Source: Actinomyces israelii DSM 43320 (GTDB taxonomy: Bacteria; Actinomycetota; Actinomycetes; Actinomycetales; Actinomycetaceae). From it: a DNA stretch of 64,000 nt. How positions within the stretch are numbered: the stretch's first letter is position 1; every line of letters begins with the position of its first letter. The notes beneath the pieces were generated by a model. It was not told the DNA's origin. It did not search any database and saw nothing but the letters and a program-made list of their open reading frames with translations. This document shows positions 1 through 9,000 of the stretch, in pieces. The stretch lies in the NCBI RefSeq assembly GCF_000711965.1, contig NZ_JONS01000003.1, forward strand, positions 1-64,000, read 5' to 3'. The translations under genes and the position numbers were made by a program.

Positions 1-331
1 TCCTGTCTACCGCGGTGGACGCAGCGCGTACCGGGCGCCTACCGGGACCCTCTGGGCGAAGGTAAGGAAGCCGCTTTTCTCGGAGCTCGCTTCCCCACTC
101 CTGGCCTCTCGCAGCCAGGCGCGCAGCCTCCTGCTCTCCGCCGACTGCTCCGCACCGACCTCGGAGTCCACAGACTCCGAGTGGTCCTTCCGCCATCTCC
201 TGACCCAGTTCCCCACCGCCCCAAGGAACCAGCCCGCAGGACCTCGCCACCTCCGCGATAGTCCGGTCCTTCTCGACTACCTCAAGGACCACCTGCTCCT
301 TGAGCTCACTACTGAGTCTCTGTGCCGACAT
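1..331 (-). pseudogene. IS3-family OrfA transposase remnant (frameshifted)
   Basis: Read on the minus strand from the ATG at 331, the sequence starts like IS3-family OrfA (MSAQRLSSELKEQVVLEVV, then a DRTIAEVAR helix-turn-helix stretch). The frame breaks near 225. The homology resumes in a second frame with GNWVRRWRKDH, and a third frame near 70-105 gives a KAAS piece that resembles the conserved 'FLKKAA' part of OrfA. At least two frameshifts are needed to restore the protein, and no OrfB is seen before the window edge. This is a dead insertion-sequence fragment that probably continues past base 1. The family call rests on remembered OrfA motifs and has not been checked against a database. 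Confidence 0.7.
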
Positions 332-337
332 AATCAG

Positions 338-343
338 ATTATA
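338..343 (-). promoter_or_regulatory. consensus -10 box in front of the IS3 remnant
   Basis: A perfect TATAAT on the minus strand ends only six bases before the ATG of the OrfA remnant. If used, it would give a leaderless or nearly leaderless transcript. No convincing -35 hexamer lies at normal spacing. It may also be a relic, because the gene behind it is broken. Confidence 0.3.
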
Positions 344-378
344 CCTCATCTCTCAAAACAGTACTCTTTCCACCACTG

Positions 379-912
379 TCCAAGAAACACCAGGCACCTC
401 ACCACACCCTAGACGCCCAGGTGGAACGAGCCCGGGACGTCGTCAACGGCAACAGGCGCGCCAAGACCACCCGGTTCGTCACCATCCGCGCCGGCAACCA
501 GGTCCTGGACGAGGACCGCATCGCCCGGGCCCGGAGCCTGGCCGGTCTCAAGGGCTGTGTCACCAGCATCCCCGCCAGCACCATGCCCGCCCAGGAGGTG
601 ATCACCTCCTACCACGAGCTGTGGCACGTCGAGCAGTCATTCCCCACGAGCAAGCACGACCTGGCCGCCCGCCCCGTCCTCCACCACACCCGCGACGCCA
701 CCGAGGCCCACCTGACCATCGTCACCGCCGCCCTGGCCGTCGCCCGCCATCTCCAGAACGCCACCGGGATGAGCATCAAAAGAATCATCCAAGAACTACG
801 CGGCCTACAAGAAATCACCATCACCATCAATGGCCATCACTTAACCGCCCACCCTCAACATACAAAAACCGCACGAAAAATTCTCAGCAGCCTAACACCC
901 CCAGGGCACTAA
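379..912 (+). pseudogene. IS1634/IS4-type transposase, C-terminal fragment
   Basis: The frame open through this stretch carries the C-terminal part of an IS1634-like DDE transposase. Visible family blocks include RFVTIRAGNQVLDEDRIARA, MPAQEVITSYHELWHVEQSF (around the catalytic Glu region) and LAARPVLHHTRDATEAHLTI, and it ends normally at the TAA at 910-912. About 175 codons remain of a protein normally around 500 residues or more, so the N-terminal half is gone. The upstream edge is unclear because the frame stays open to 334 without more recognisable homology. It directly abuts the IS3 remnant on one side and the truncated ABC-F gene on the other, so it may mark the deletion that removed the ABC-F N-terminus. 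Confidence 0.8.
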
Positions 913-925
913 ACCGGCACGAGTC

Positions 926-1531
926 AGGTCTGACGGCCGCCGGTTCGTCCTCGCCGCGCCCGAGAGATGGGCGTTGGTGGGTGGCAACGGCGTCGGGAAG
1001 ACGACGCTGCTGCGGACGCTGCTCGGCATAAGTCAAGCGAACCCTCGCCCAGCGGCGTCCGGACGTCTGCTCACCGACCGCATCGGCTACCTCGACCAGC
1101 GGCTCGCCCTCGACGACGCCAAGTCAGCGTTCGAACTGGTCAGCGGGGCGGCACCACAGCGACTCCCCCACGACACCTACGAGGGGCTCGCCCGATTCCT
1201 GCTGCGCGGCGACGCGATCCACCGACCCGCCAGGACGCTGTCGGGCGGCGAGCGCTTCCGGGTCGCGCTCGCCCGCGTCCTGCTGGCCGTGCCGCCACCG
1301 GAGCTGCTGGTCCTCGACGAGCCGACCAACAACCTCGACCTCGACTCCGTCGACCAGCTCGTGGACGCCCTCGGCTCGTACCGCGGTGCGTTGATCATCG
1401 TCAGCCACGACCGTCACCTGCTGTCCCGGCTCGGACTCGACCGGGTCCTCGATCTCTCCCCCGACGGCACGCTGCGCCCCAGCGAAATCGGGGCTTCACC
1501 ATCGCCGGAATCGCCGCCGATGTATCGGTAG
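926..1531 (+). pseudogene. ABC-F ATPase, C-terminal nucleotide-binding domain only
   Basis: This is the second ATP-binding domain of an ABC-F protein, a soluble duplicated ATPase family that acts on the ribosome and includes antibiotic-resistance members. Visible are Walker A (GGNGVGKTT, about 980-1006), the signature LSGGERFR (about 1240), Walker B plus D-loop LLVLDEPTNNLDL (about 1310) and the H-loop VSHDRH (about 1399). A full ABC-F has two such domains and about 500-550 residues. Here only about 200 codons remain, and the frame runs without its own proper start into the end of the transposase fragment, so I treat it as truncated. A TTG at 974 could initiate, but it would cut the strand just before Walker A. 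Whether it once gave self-resistance to a ribosome-targeting product is only a guess. Confidence 0.75.
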
Positions 1532-1602
1532 CTCCCAAGCATTTCGCGCACGTCGCTCACGCCGCGACACTGACAAAGGGGTCCGGCGTGGCCGGGCCGC
1601 CT

Positions 1603-4600
1603 TCACGAGACTGAGTACAAGCGGTCACGAAGATCGTCCAGCAACTCCTGCTCGCTCTGGTCGTGGTGGAGGAAGAAGTGGTCGCCCTCGAACACGCGCA
1701 ATGCGAAGGAGCCGCTGGTCAACCCCTCCCAAGCGCGCATCTCCTCCTCGACCACGAACGTGTCGCGGCGACCGTGGTAGCCAGCGATAGGAATCGTCAG
1801 ACGCTCCTCGTCGGGGTCGAACTGATACGTGTGCACAAGCCGGAAGTCCGAGTACCCAACGGGTTTGAGTGCATCGCGCATCTCGTCATTGACCTCGATT
1901 CCGAAGCTCTCACTGATGTAGTCCTCGTACTCTTGGGACCGATCCTTCGGCATCTGGATCAACTCCTCCACCTCGGGGAGCGTATCGAAACCGAATTCCT
2001 GGAAGGATTCGACCACGCGGTCATAGACGGGGTTGGACCCGATCGACGGCGACGAGAATGCCCCCACGAACAAGTGCCGCAGCAACCCGTCGGATCGCTC
2101 GGCAAGACGATGGGCCAACCGGAAGGCCACCAAGGCCCCCACACTGTGCCCATAGATCGCGAAGGGCCGATCCATGTAGCCAGCGAGCACCTGCTCGAGC
2201 GCACCCACCGCTTCATCCATCTCGGAGATGGGGCGCTCGTTGATTCTGCCCTCCTTCCCGGGGAACTGCACGGGGCACACGTCGATGTCGTCGGGCAACA
2301 GGCTCTTCCACGAGGCGTACAGCGATGCGCCCTTGATGCCGTAGGGAATGCAGAAGAGCCGGGCGCGCGGTGCCGCGGTCAGACGCTCATGGGCCAGCCA
2401 GTCGCCGGGCTGCGTCGAATACTCGCCGGAGTGCCACGAGACCTGCTCGTCCGCTTCATCTCTGGAACCACTGTCATCGGCGCCGTTGATGATCCTCAGG
2501 ATCGACGCACCCAGACTCTCGATGCTGGGTCCTTGGATGAGCAGTTCCAGCGAGAGCTGGACGCCAAATTCGTTCTTGACGGATCGGCGCAGTTCAAGCG
2601 CGGCAAGCGATTCCAATCCCAATTCCGCCAAGGAGACGTCGAGGGGGACATCGCCGTCCCCGTTGCCGAGGATGTCCTGGACGACCGCGACGAGGTGGCC
2701 ACGAATCCGCGACTCCAGTTCTTCGTCCGCCTCGGAGCTGAGCCCACCCGCCCTCGCGTCCACGACGGTGCCGTCGTCACCAGGCACCCCCGCGACTTCG
2801 CCGGTCAGTTCCTTGGGGATGACACGCAGCCGCATTCCTTGACACCGGGTCATGTAGTTGCCGCTGCCGTCGTACACGTCGAAGTCGACGGAGATGGATC
2901 CGGCCTCCTGGTCATCGACGGCCCACAGATGGCACCAGACCTCTTCTCCCCAACGTCGGTCGGGAACCTCGAAGTGGGCGATGTCCACAGTGATGTAAAG
3001 GTCGTCGTCGGCCAGTTGGTCCCTGCCTGCGATCATGGCCAGTTGTGCACAGGCATCGAAGAACCCCGGCGACAGGTGCGCGGCCGCCGCACCCTCGGAC
3101 GCCCGCGTGCGGATCCTGGCCAGCGCTTGCCGCGCGCCGATCCGCACCTCCTTGACCAGCCTCACCGAGGCCCCCACTTCGAATCCACGAGCGGCGTAGT
3201 CCCGGTAGAAGTCGCTGCCCTCCAAAGTCTGCGGGCACTGGTCCATGACCTCTTGGCGGCCCTCGCTGGTGACCTTCGGACGCATGGGGACGTGACGCGC
3301 ATGGACGGTGCCTCGGGCGTGGAGCTCCCACACGTCACCGTTCGCCTCTCGACTGTGGAACTCGAACGGCTGCTTGCCCTGGTCGTCAGGGCTCCCCATC
3401 ACCATCTGCACGAGGCGGTCGTCCGTCCCGGAGATGTGGAGCGCCTTCACGAACGTGAAATCCTCCACGATCATGTCACCGACCATGCCCAGTTCACGCA
3501 GTGCGTGCTCGACCATGCGGGTGTAGTAGCCGATGTGGAACAGGCCACCGGTGTCCGCGATCTCGGGAAGCAGCCAAGTGTTGATGCGAGCCTCGACCTG
3601 TCGGGTTGGCAGCGGCGACGCGACGAGGGAACCCGGGACCGTCTCCTGGGTCTGGCCGTCGGCGACCGCCACCGGATCCTCGAGGAAGAGCCGGTACTGG
3701 AAGGGGTAGGTCGGCAGATTGAGCATTCGCGCGGGCACGGTCTGGAAGAACCGCTGCCAGTCCATGTCCCACCCCTCCTGGGCCAGGCGCGAGACACCAC
3801 TGGACAGCAGCTCCCAGGCACCCTCCGCTCCGCTCGCCGATGCGACGACGACCGTGTCCGTCCCAGCTCCGCCCAGTTCGCGGCCGGACACGTAGACCAC
3901 GGCCCTGTAACCGCGTCCGAGAAGTGCGGTCATCTGCGCTGCGACGTCCAGAGGTGGGCATGGCTGGTTCCACGAGTCTGCGCCGGTCTGGGCACGACCG
4001 TCGGCGCAGATGAAACGCACTTGCGCGGGGCGCAACTCAACGTCCACCACAGGCCCCTGGCCATGCCTCTGGGCAAGAATCGCCAGGGCCTCGTCCTCGG
4101 TGAGCAGGCCAGCCACCACGGCTGCGGGGATGTCGCCGTCCCCTTCGGCGAGGACGGCTGCGGGTCGAATGCCCCAAGATGTCCACAATCGAGCGACGCC
4201 CAACTGAGCGGCAAAGTCCTGCGCCGCCCGCGTCAGCAGCTCGTCGCACGAGCCGTCGACGCCCGCCTGCTGATGGGCGTCCAGCCACTGGGCAACCTGG
4301 TTCCAGGTGTCGACAAACACCGACTCAGTGGCGAGCTCGTCGAGGATGGCCGAGGGCGCCTCGAGGTGACCGCCGAAGACCATGGCGATGTTGCCGCCTG
4401 CGCCTCGGCTGGAACGCCCCCTGTCGATGGCATCGGTTAGCTGCCGCACGGCGTCGTCGATCGACTTGACGCAGAATCCCCGCCGGACCCTGTGCTGGAC
4501 GCGCCCTTCGCACATGGTTCGACACAGGCTCGCCAGCGAGGTCTCGGGCTGGGCTTCCACGTATAAGAGGAGCCGGCGCATGCTCTCGGCCAGCGGTTCA

Positions 4601-6033
4601 TCCGCACGAGCCGACATCACCAGAGGATAGGCGGTCCTGTGACCGGGCTCGTCCGCCGCAGCATCATCGTTCTCGTCGGCCTGGGTGATGATTATGTGGG
4701 CATTCGTGCCGTTGAACCCAAAGGAACTGATCCCGGCCGCTCGGACAGCCGTGTCCGGCCAGGGCTCCAGGACCGTGGGAAACCTGACCGAGGAGACATC
4801 GGCCGTAATCCGGGAGTTCAGTTTCGTGAGGTGCACGTTCGGTGGCACTTGCGCGTGCCGCAACGACAGAACCGCCTTGATCAGTCCGGCGACGCCCGCC
4901 GCTGCTTCCAGATGCCCGACGACGGACTTGGCCGACCCCACCAACAGCGGGGCCTTCCTGCGCTCGCTCGCGTAGGACTCCAAGGCCGCACGTACCTCGA
5001 TCGGGTCACCTAGAGGGGTCCCCGTGCCGTGCGCCTCGAGGTAATCGACCTGCTCGGGCTCCAATTGTGCCGATTCGAGCGCCTCAGAGATGAGTCGACG
5101 CTGGGCTGCTCCGTTGGGGACGGTGACGCCGCTGCTGTGCCCATCGTGGTTGATCGCGGTGCCGCGAATGACCGCGAGAATCGGTGATCCGTCCGCCTGG
5201 GCGTCGCTGAGTCGGCGCAGGACCACCATGCCGCACCCCTCCGACCTCACGTAGCCGTCAGCCGCCTCGTCGAAGACCTTGCACCGGCCATCCGGGGATA
5301 GCGCGTGCATCTTCGAGAGCATCACGAATGGCGCTGGGGAAAGCAGCGCATTGACCCCGCCCACGAGGGCCGCATCGATCTGCGCGCTGCGCAACGCCCC
5401 GACCGCCAAGTGGACCGCCACCAGCGACGACGAGCATGCGGTGTCGACGGCCAGCGCCGGACCGCTCAGGCCCAGGGTGTGTGAGATCCGGCCCACGGCG
5501 ACGCTCATGACTGAGCCCGTGGCCGCATAGGGACCGATGTCCGTGTTGCGGGGCAAGGTGGCGTACTCGGAGGCCGTCGCACCGACGTACACGCCGATGC
5601 GATGCCCGGGCAGTCGATCGGAAGGCAGCGCCGCAGACTCCAAGGCCTCCCAGCTGGTCGTCAGCAGGAGTCGATGTTGGGGGTCCATCTCGCGTGTCTC
5701 CGCGTCCGAGATCGAGAAGAACGCGGGGTCGAACCGGTAGAGATCATCGGCAAGGAAACCGCCATCGGCGACGTACGTCTTTCCGGGAGCATCCGGATCT
5801 GTGTCCAGATACGCTTCGGCGCTCCAGCGATTGGCGGGCACTCGTGAGATGGCATCCCTGCCCGAGGCGACCAGATCCCAGTACTCGTCGGGATTGGAGA
5901 CCCCACCCGGAAAGTGGCATGCCATCGCTGAGATCGCGATCGGCTCGGTGCCCCGGGACCTCGCCGCTTCGAGTTCATTCCTCAGTTCCTTAATCGTCAG
6001 CAGTGCCCGTCGGATCAATGTCTCGTCTTGCAC
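1603..6033 (-). CDS. PKS-E: terminal PKS module, KS-(decayed AT)-DH-like-ACP-TE
   Basis: This final synthase carries out the last condensation or processing step and releases the chain. Residues 1-30 look like a short coiled-coil docking segment (IRRALLTIKELRNELEAA). KS14 follows at about 32-455 with Cys200, EAHGTGT and AKSVVGHLE all intact. Residues about 480-760 align to an acyltransferase but lack the active site: GHSLGE reads AEGDGD, with Gly631 at the Ser position. A DH-fold region (about 790-1080) has Asp993 in a DxxxQ motif but an unusual FHIGYY in place of HxxxGxxxxP. The ACP has Ser1142 (GLESLAALELR). The thioesterase at about 1225-1470 has GHSVG (Ser1297) and GDHFFLHH and resembles the type II/Pfam thioesterase fold. 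The GTG start at 6033 is supported by AAAGGAGA six bases upstream. The KS sequence and the AT relic resemble cis-AT modules, unlike PKS-A to PKS-D. Confidence 0.95.
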   Translation of the reverse strand: MQDETLIRRALLTIKELRNELEAARSRGTEPIAISAMACHFPGGVSNPDEYWDLVASGRDAISRVPANRWSAEAYLDTDPDAPGKTYVADGGFLADDLYRFDPAFFSISDAETREMDPQHRLLLTTSWEALESAALPSDRLPGHRIGVYVGATASEYATLPRNTDIGPYAATGSVMSVAVGRISHTLGLSGPALAVDTACSSSLVAVHLAVGALRSAQIDAALVGGVNALLSPAPFVMLSKMHALSPDGRCKVFDEAADGYVRSEGCGMVVLRRLSDAQADGSPILAVIRGTAINHDGHSSGVTVPNGAAQRRLISEALESAQLEPEQVDYLEAHGTGTPLGDPIEVRAALESYASERRKAPLLVGSAKSVVGHLEAAAGVAGLIKAVLSLRHAQVPPNVHLTKLNSRITADVSSVRFPTVLEPWPDTAVRAAGISSFGFNGTNAHIIITQADENDDAAADEPGHRTAYPLVMSARADEPLAESMRRLLLYVEAQPETSLASLCRTMCEGRVQHRVRRGFCVKSIDDAVRQLTDAIDRGRSSRGAGGNIAMVFGGHLEAPSAILDELATESVFVDTWNQVAQWLDAHQQAGVDGSCDELLTRAAQDFAAQLGVARLWTSWGIRPAAVLAEGDGDIPAAVVAGLLTEDEALAILAQRHGQGPVVDVELRPAQVRFICADGRAQTGADSWNQPCPPLDVAAQMTALLGRGYRAVVYVSGRELGGAGTDTVVVASASGAEGAWELLSSGVSRLAQEGWDMDWQRFFQTVPARMLNLPTYPFQYRLFLEDPVAVADGQTQETVPGSLVASPLPTRQVEARINTWLLPEIADTGGLFHIGYYTRMVEHALRELGMVGDMIVEDFTFVKALHISGTDDRLVQMVMGSPDDQGKQPFEFHSREANGDVWELHARGTVHARHVPMRPKVTSEGRQEVMDQCPQTLEGSDFYRDYAARGFEVGASVRLVKEVRIGARQALARIRTRASEGAAAAHLSPGFFDACAQLAMIAGRDQLADDDLYITVDIAHFEVPDRRWGEEVWCHLWAVDDQEAGSISVDFDVYDGSGNYMTRCQGMRLRVIPKELTGEVAGVPGDDGTVVDARAGGLSSEADEELESRIRGHLVAVVQDILGNGDGDVPLDVSLAELGLESLAALELRRSVKNEFGVQLSLELLIQGPSIESLGASILRIINGADDSGSRDEADEQVSWHSGEYSTQPGDWLAHERLTAAPRARLFCIPYGIKGASLYASWKSLLPDDIDVCPVQFPGKEGRINERPISEMDEAVGALEQVLAGYMDRPFAIYGHSVGALVAFRLAHRLAERSDGLLRHLFVGAFSSPSIGSNPVYDRVVESFQEFGFDTLPEVEELIQMPKDRSQEYEDYISESFGIEVNDEMRDALKPVGYSDFRLVHTYQFDPDEERLTIPIAGYHGRRDTFVVEEEMRAWEGLTSGSFALRVFEGDHFFLHHDQSEQELLDDLRDRLYSVS
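3753..4596 (-). other. decayed acyltransferase domain inside PKS-E
   Basis: This covers residues about 480-760 of PKS-E. The usual GQGSQ entry motif reads VFGGHLEAPS, the GHSLGEIAAAVVAG nucleophile region reads AEGDGDIPAAVVAG with Ser replaced by Gly631 and His by Glu, and the substrate-specificity and FHS blocks are missing. The tail before the PTYPFQ linker still follows the AT pattern. The module must therefore depend on an AT acting in trans. Confidence 0.8.
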
Positions 6034-6038
6034 GCTGG

Positions 6039-6046
6039 TCTCCTTT
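6039..6046 (-). promoter_or_regulatory. ribosome binding site of PKS-E
   Basis: On the minus strand AAAGGAGA lies six bases before the GTG at 6033 and fixes that start. It sits in the 54-base gap after PKS-D, the only PKS junction in the run without overlap or near-overlap, which fits PKS-E being a separately added gene. Confidence 0.7.
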
Positions 6047-6087
6047 CGTCGGTGCTCGGCAGGGGTGGGGGTCGGGGATTGCAGGGC

Positions 6088-9000
6088 TCACCAACCTGAG
6101 TCCAACTCATCGAGCAATTTGGCGAGTTCGGACTGTGCTTGGCTCGGTGGCGTCTCTTGGGCCCGCTCGATGGGCAACAGGGCCGACAACTGTTCCATGT
6201 CGGCGACCACGACGCCGACCTCGGCCGCATCCCCGGCGAGTGCGACGTCGAAGGTCCTCAGGCCCAATCCGGTGGTGAGCTGAGCGACGCCCAACCGCCT
6301 TCGCATCGTTTCGCGGGTTTGCTCGTCCAGCTCCATGCCGCCATCGCGCCATGTCGGCCAAATGAGGGCACGGCTGAGCCCATGGCGTCGACCGTCGATC
6401 CGGAGTTCCTCGCGAGCAGCAGCGAATGAACCCAGGAACCGGTTGGCGAAGGCGTAGTCAGTCTGTCCGGGATTTCCACCCACGGACGCCATCGACGAGA
6501 AGACCACGAAGAAGTCGAGCCGATCCTCCGACGTGGCCGCGTCGAGGTTGAGTGCACCGGCCAATTTGGGATCGATCACCGTGTGCATCTGCTGTGCGGT
6601 CCGCGTCAGGAGCATCCCGTCGTCCAAGACGCCGGCCGCATGGATGACACCGGTGATGGGCCCCCGGTTCCGAACCGACTGCATGAGCGAGGACACCGCC
6701 GCTCGGTCGGTCACGTCGATGGACTCGTAGCTGGCCTCGGCTCCCAGCCGCCGCAGTTCCTCGATCTGGGTGACGTGGCGCCCGTCCTGAGCTGACCTGC
6801 CGGTCAGGACCAATCGCTTGACGCCAAGGTTGACCAAGTGCCGGGCAACGATCCGCCCCAGGCCACCTGCTCCTCCGGTGATAACGCAGGTGCCGCCCCC
6901 ATCGAGGCGGATCTCTGGCGACGATGATTCGGCCACGTTCGTCTGCCTGAGCGACCGTGTCCACCGCTGCCCCCAACGGTACCGGACCTCGTGCTCGGCT
7001 GAGTCACCACCGAGTTCACGCAGGCAGGCCTCGGCGATGAACGAGACGCGATCGTCCACATGAGCGGTGTCCAGACCCAGCGTGCGAACCACCACGTTGG
7101 GACTCTCGTGCCTGACCGCACGACCAAAGCCACCGAACCCCTCATGGACGGGATCAGGCGTGCCATCGAACACGTGGGCGTAGACGATGTCCACAGGGCG
7201 AGTGGGGCGAGACCTGACGACGGCCTGCACCAGGTGGAATGCGGGGAACGAACATTCCCCCTCCGCGCCATCGGCGTGGACCGTCCTGGTGGGGCGGAGG
7301 TCGAGAATGACGTCGGGCATCGTCCCCAGATCGTCGAAGAGCCGTCGAAGATCGTCCGGCTCGTCGCGCCCGATCCTGAAGGTGGACTGGTCACATCGCG
7401 CATATGAGTTCCCGGCAAGGACGAGGACCACCGGCTGACCCGGCCACATCCCACGCGCAAGGATGTACTCTCGCACTGCGTCATCCGCGTCAAGGATGAC
7501 CAGCGGTCCCGTGGGCAGATCGTGGTTGGGGGCCGCGACCTCCGACGTCACCCAGTTCGCGGTGTAGATGACGCGCTCCAGAGCCGAGTCGTCCACGAGC
7601 TCATCCCGCCCCTCCTCCAACGGAGCCGTGGCGCTCGACCACGTCCGGGAGAGCTCCGCTGCCAGCTCCTCGATCGTTGGATGGTCGAACATGGCATTCG
7701 CATGCAGGACGATGCCAAGGTCCAGCTCGACCTGGTTCACCAGCCTCGTGGCGAGCACGGAATCCATTCCCATCTCGAAGAAGCCGCTGCGACCATCCAC
7801 GCGGGAAGGATCCGGCATCTCGAGCAGTTCGGCGACCTTCTCGCCGAGGTACACGGTCAGGATCTGACCGCGCTCGCCCTCGGTGGCGTCCGACAGCTCG
7901 CCCTTGAGCCCAGTGCCGATATCGGACGATGCACCGGGGGCGCTCACAGCCTCGGCATGAGGCGCCAGCGGCGCGGGGGCGGTCGGCTCGGAGCCGCTCG
8001 GCCGTGACGCATCGAAGGGATCGACGATCCAGTACGACACGCGCTCGAAAGGGTAGGTCGGCAACGGCACCCGCCCGGGCGTTCCGTGGGGGTAGAGCTG
8101 ACGCCAGTCAGGTTCCTCTCCACGGAGCCACCGCCCGGCCAGGTCGCTCGCGAGGCCCCGCGCCGACTCCCCTCGGTCCGTGTCAGGATCGCGCGGTCCC
8201 CCGTCCCCGGCACCTGAGCGGGGGGACCCAACCTCGGTGACCCGAAGATCATTGGACTCCCGGCCCTCCCGGGCGAAGCTCTCCAGAGTCTCGGCGGCTG
8301 CCTTGGGGTCGCTCGCCAGGAGGGCGAGCCTGTGCTTCAGCGATCGCCGACCGTCCTGGAGGGTCCAGGCGATCGACGAGAGATCCCCCTCGCTCGGCCC
8401 CACGCCCCTGAGATGCTCGGCCAACCTCGATGCTGCACTCCTCAGCGCAGACGGGGTCCTGGCTGACAGGACGAGAACCACGGGGCCGTCGCCCCGCAGC
8501 CGTCGGTCCTCCACTGGCTTGGGCGCCCCCTCGACGATCACGTGGACGTTGACGCCGCCGGCCCCGAAGGAGCTCACCCCGGCCCGTCTGCGGCCGCCTC
8601 TCCCCGCAATTGGCCATGGTCCCAGTGAGCGCTGCACCGTGAAACCTGCACTGTCGAAGTCGATGTTCGGGTTCAGATTGTCCGAGTGGATCAGCGTCGG
8701 AACCATCTGCGCGTGGGTCAACTGCAGGACGACCTTGTGCATCTGAGCGATTCCCGCAGCCGCCTCGGCATGACCGATGTTCGACTTGACGGAACCGATC
8801 GCACAGCGGGACGGCCTGTCGTTGGCGTCCCCCAAGGCTCCGACCAGACCCCTGATCTCCAGCGGATCACCAAGGCTGGTCCCCGTGCCGTGCGCCTCCA
8901 CGTAACTGATGGTGTCGCTGGTCACCGACGCATCAGCCAACGCCGCCGAGATCACCTCGGTCTGAGCGACGGGGTTGGGCACACTGTACCCGAACGTGTG

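Noticed and set aside
1-1600. Second copy of the tRNA-Val 3' end as an att repeat
   Set aside because: I looked for the tRNA 3' sequence in the left flank and found only short chance matches, so no attachment site is claimed.
1663-4440. Long open frame of 925 codons on the plus strand
   Set aside because: It lies opposite PKS-E. High GC makes long antisense frames common, its translation has no domain, and the minus strand carries clear KS, ACP and TE motifs.
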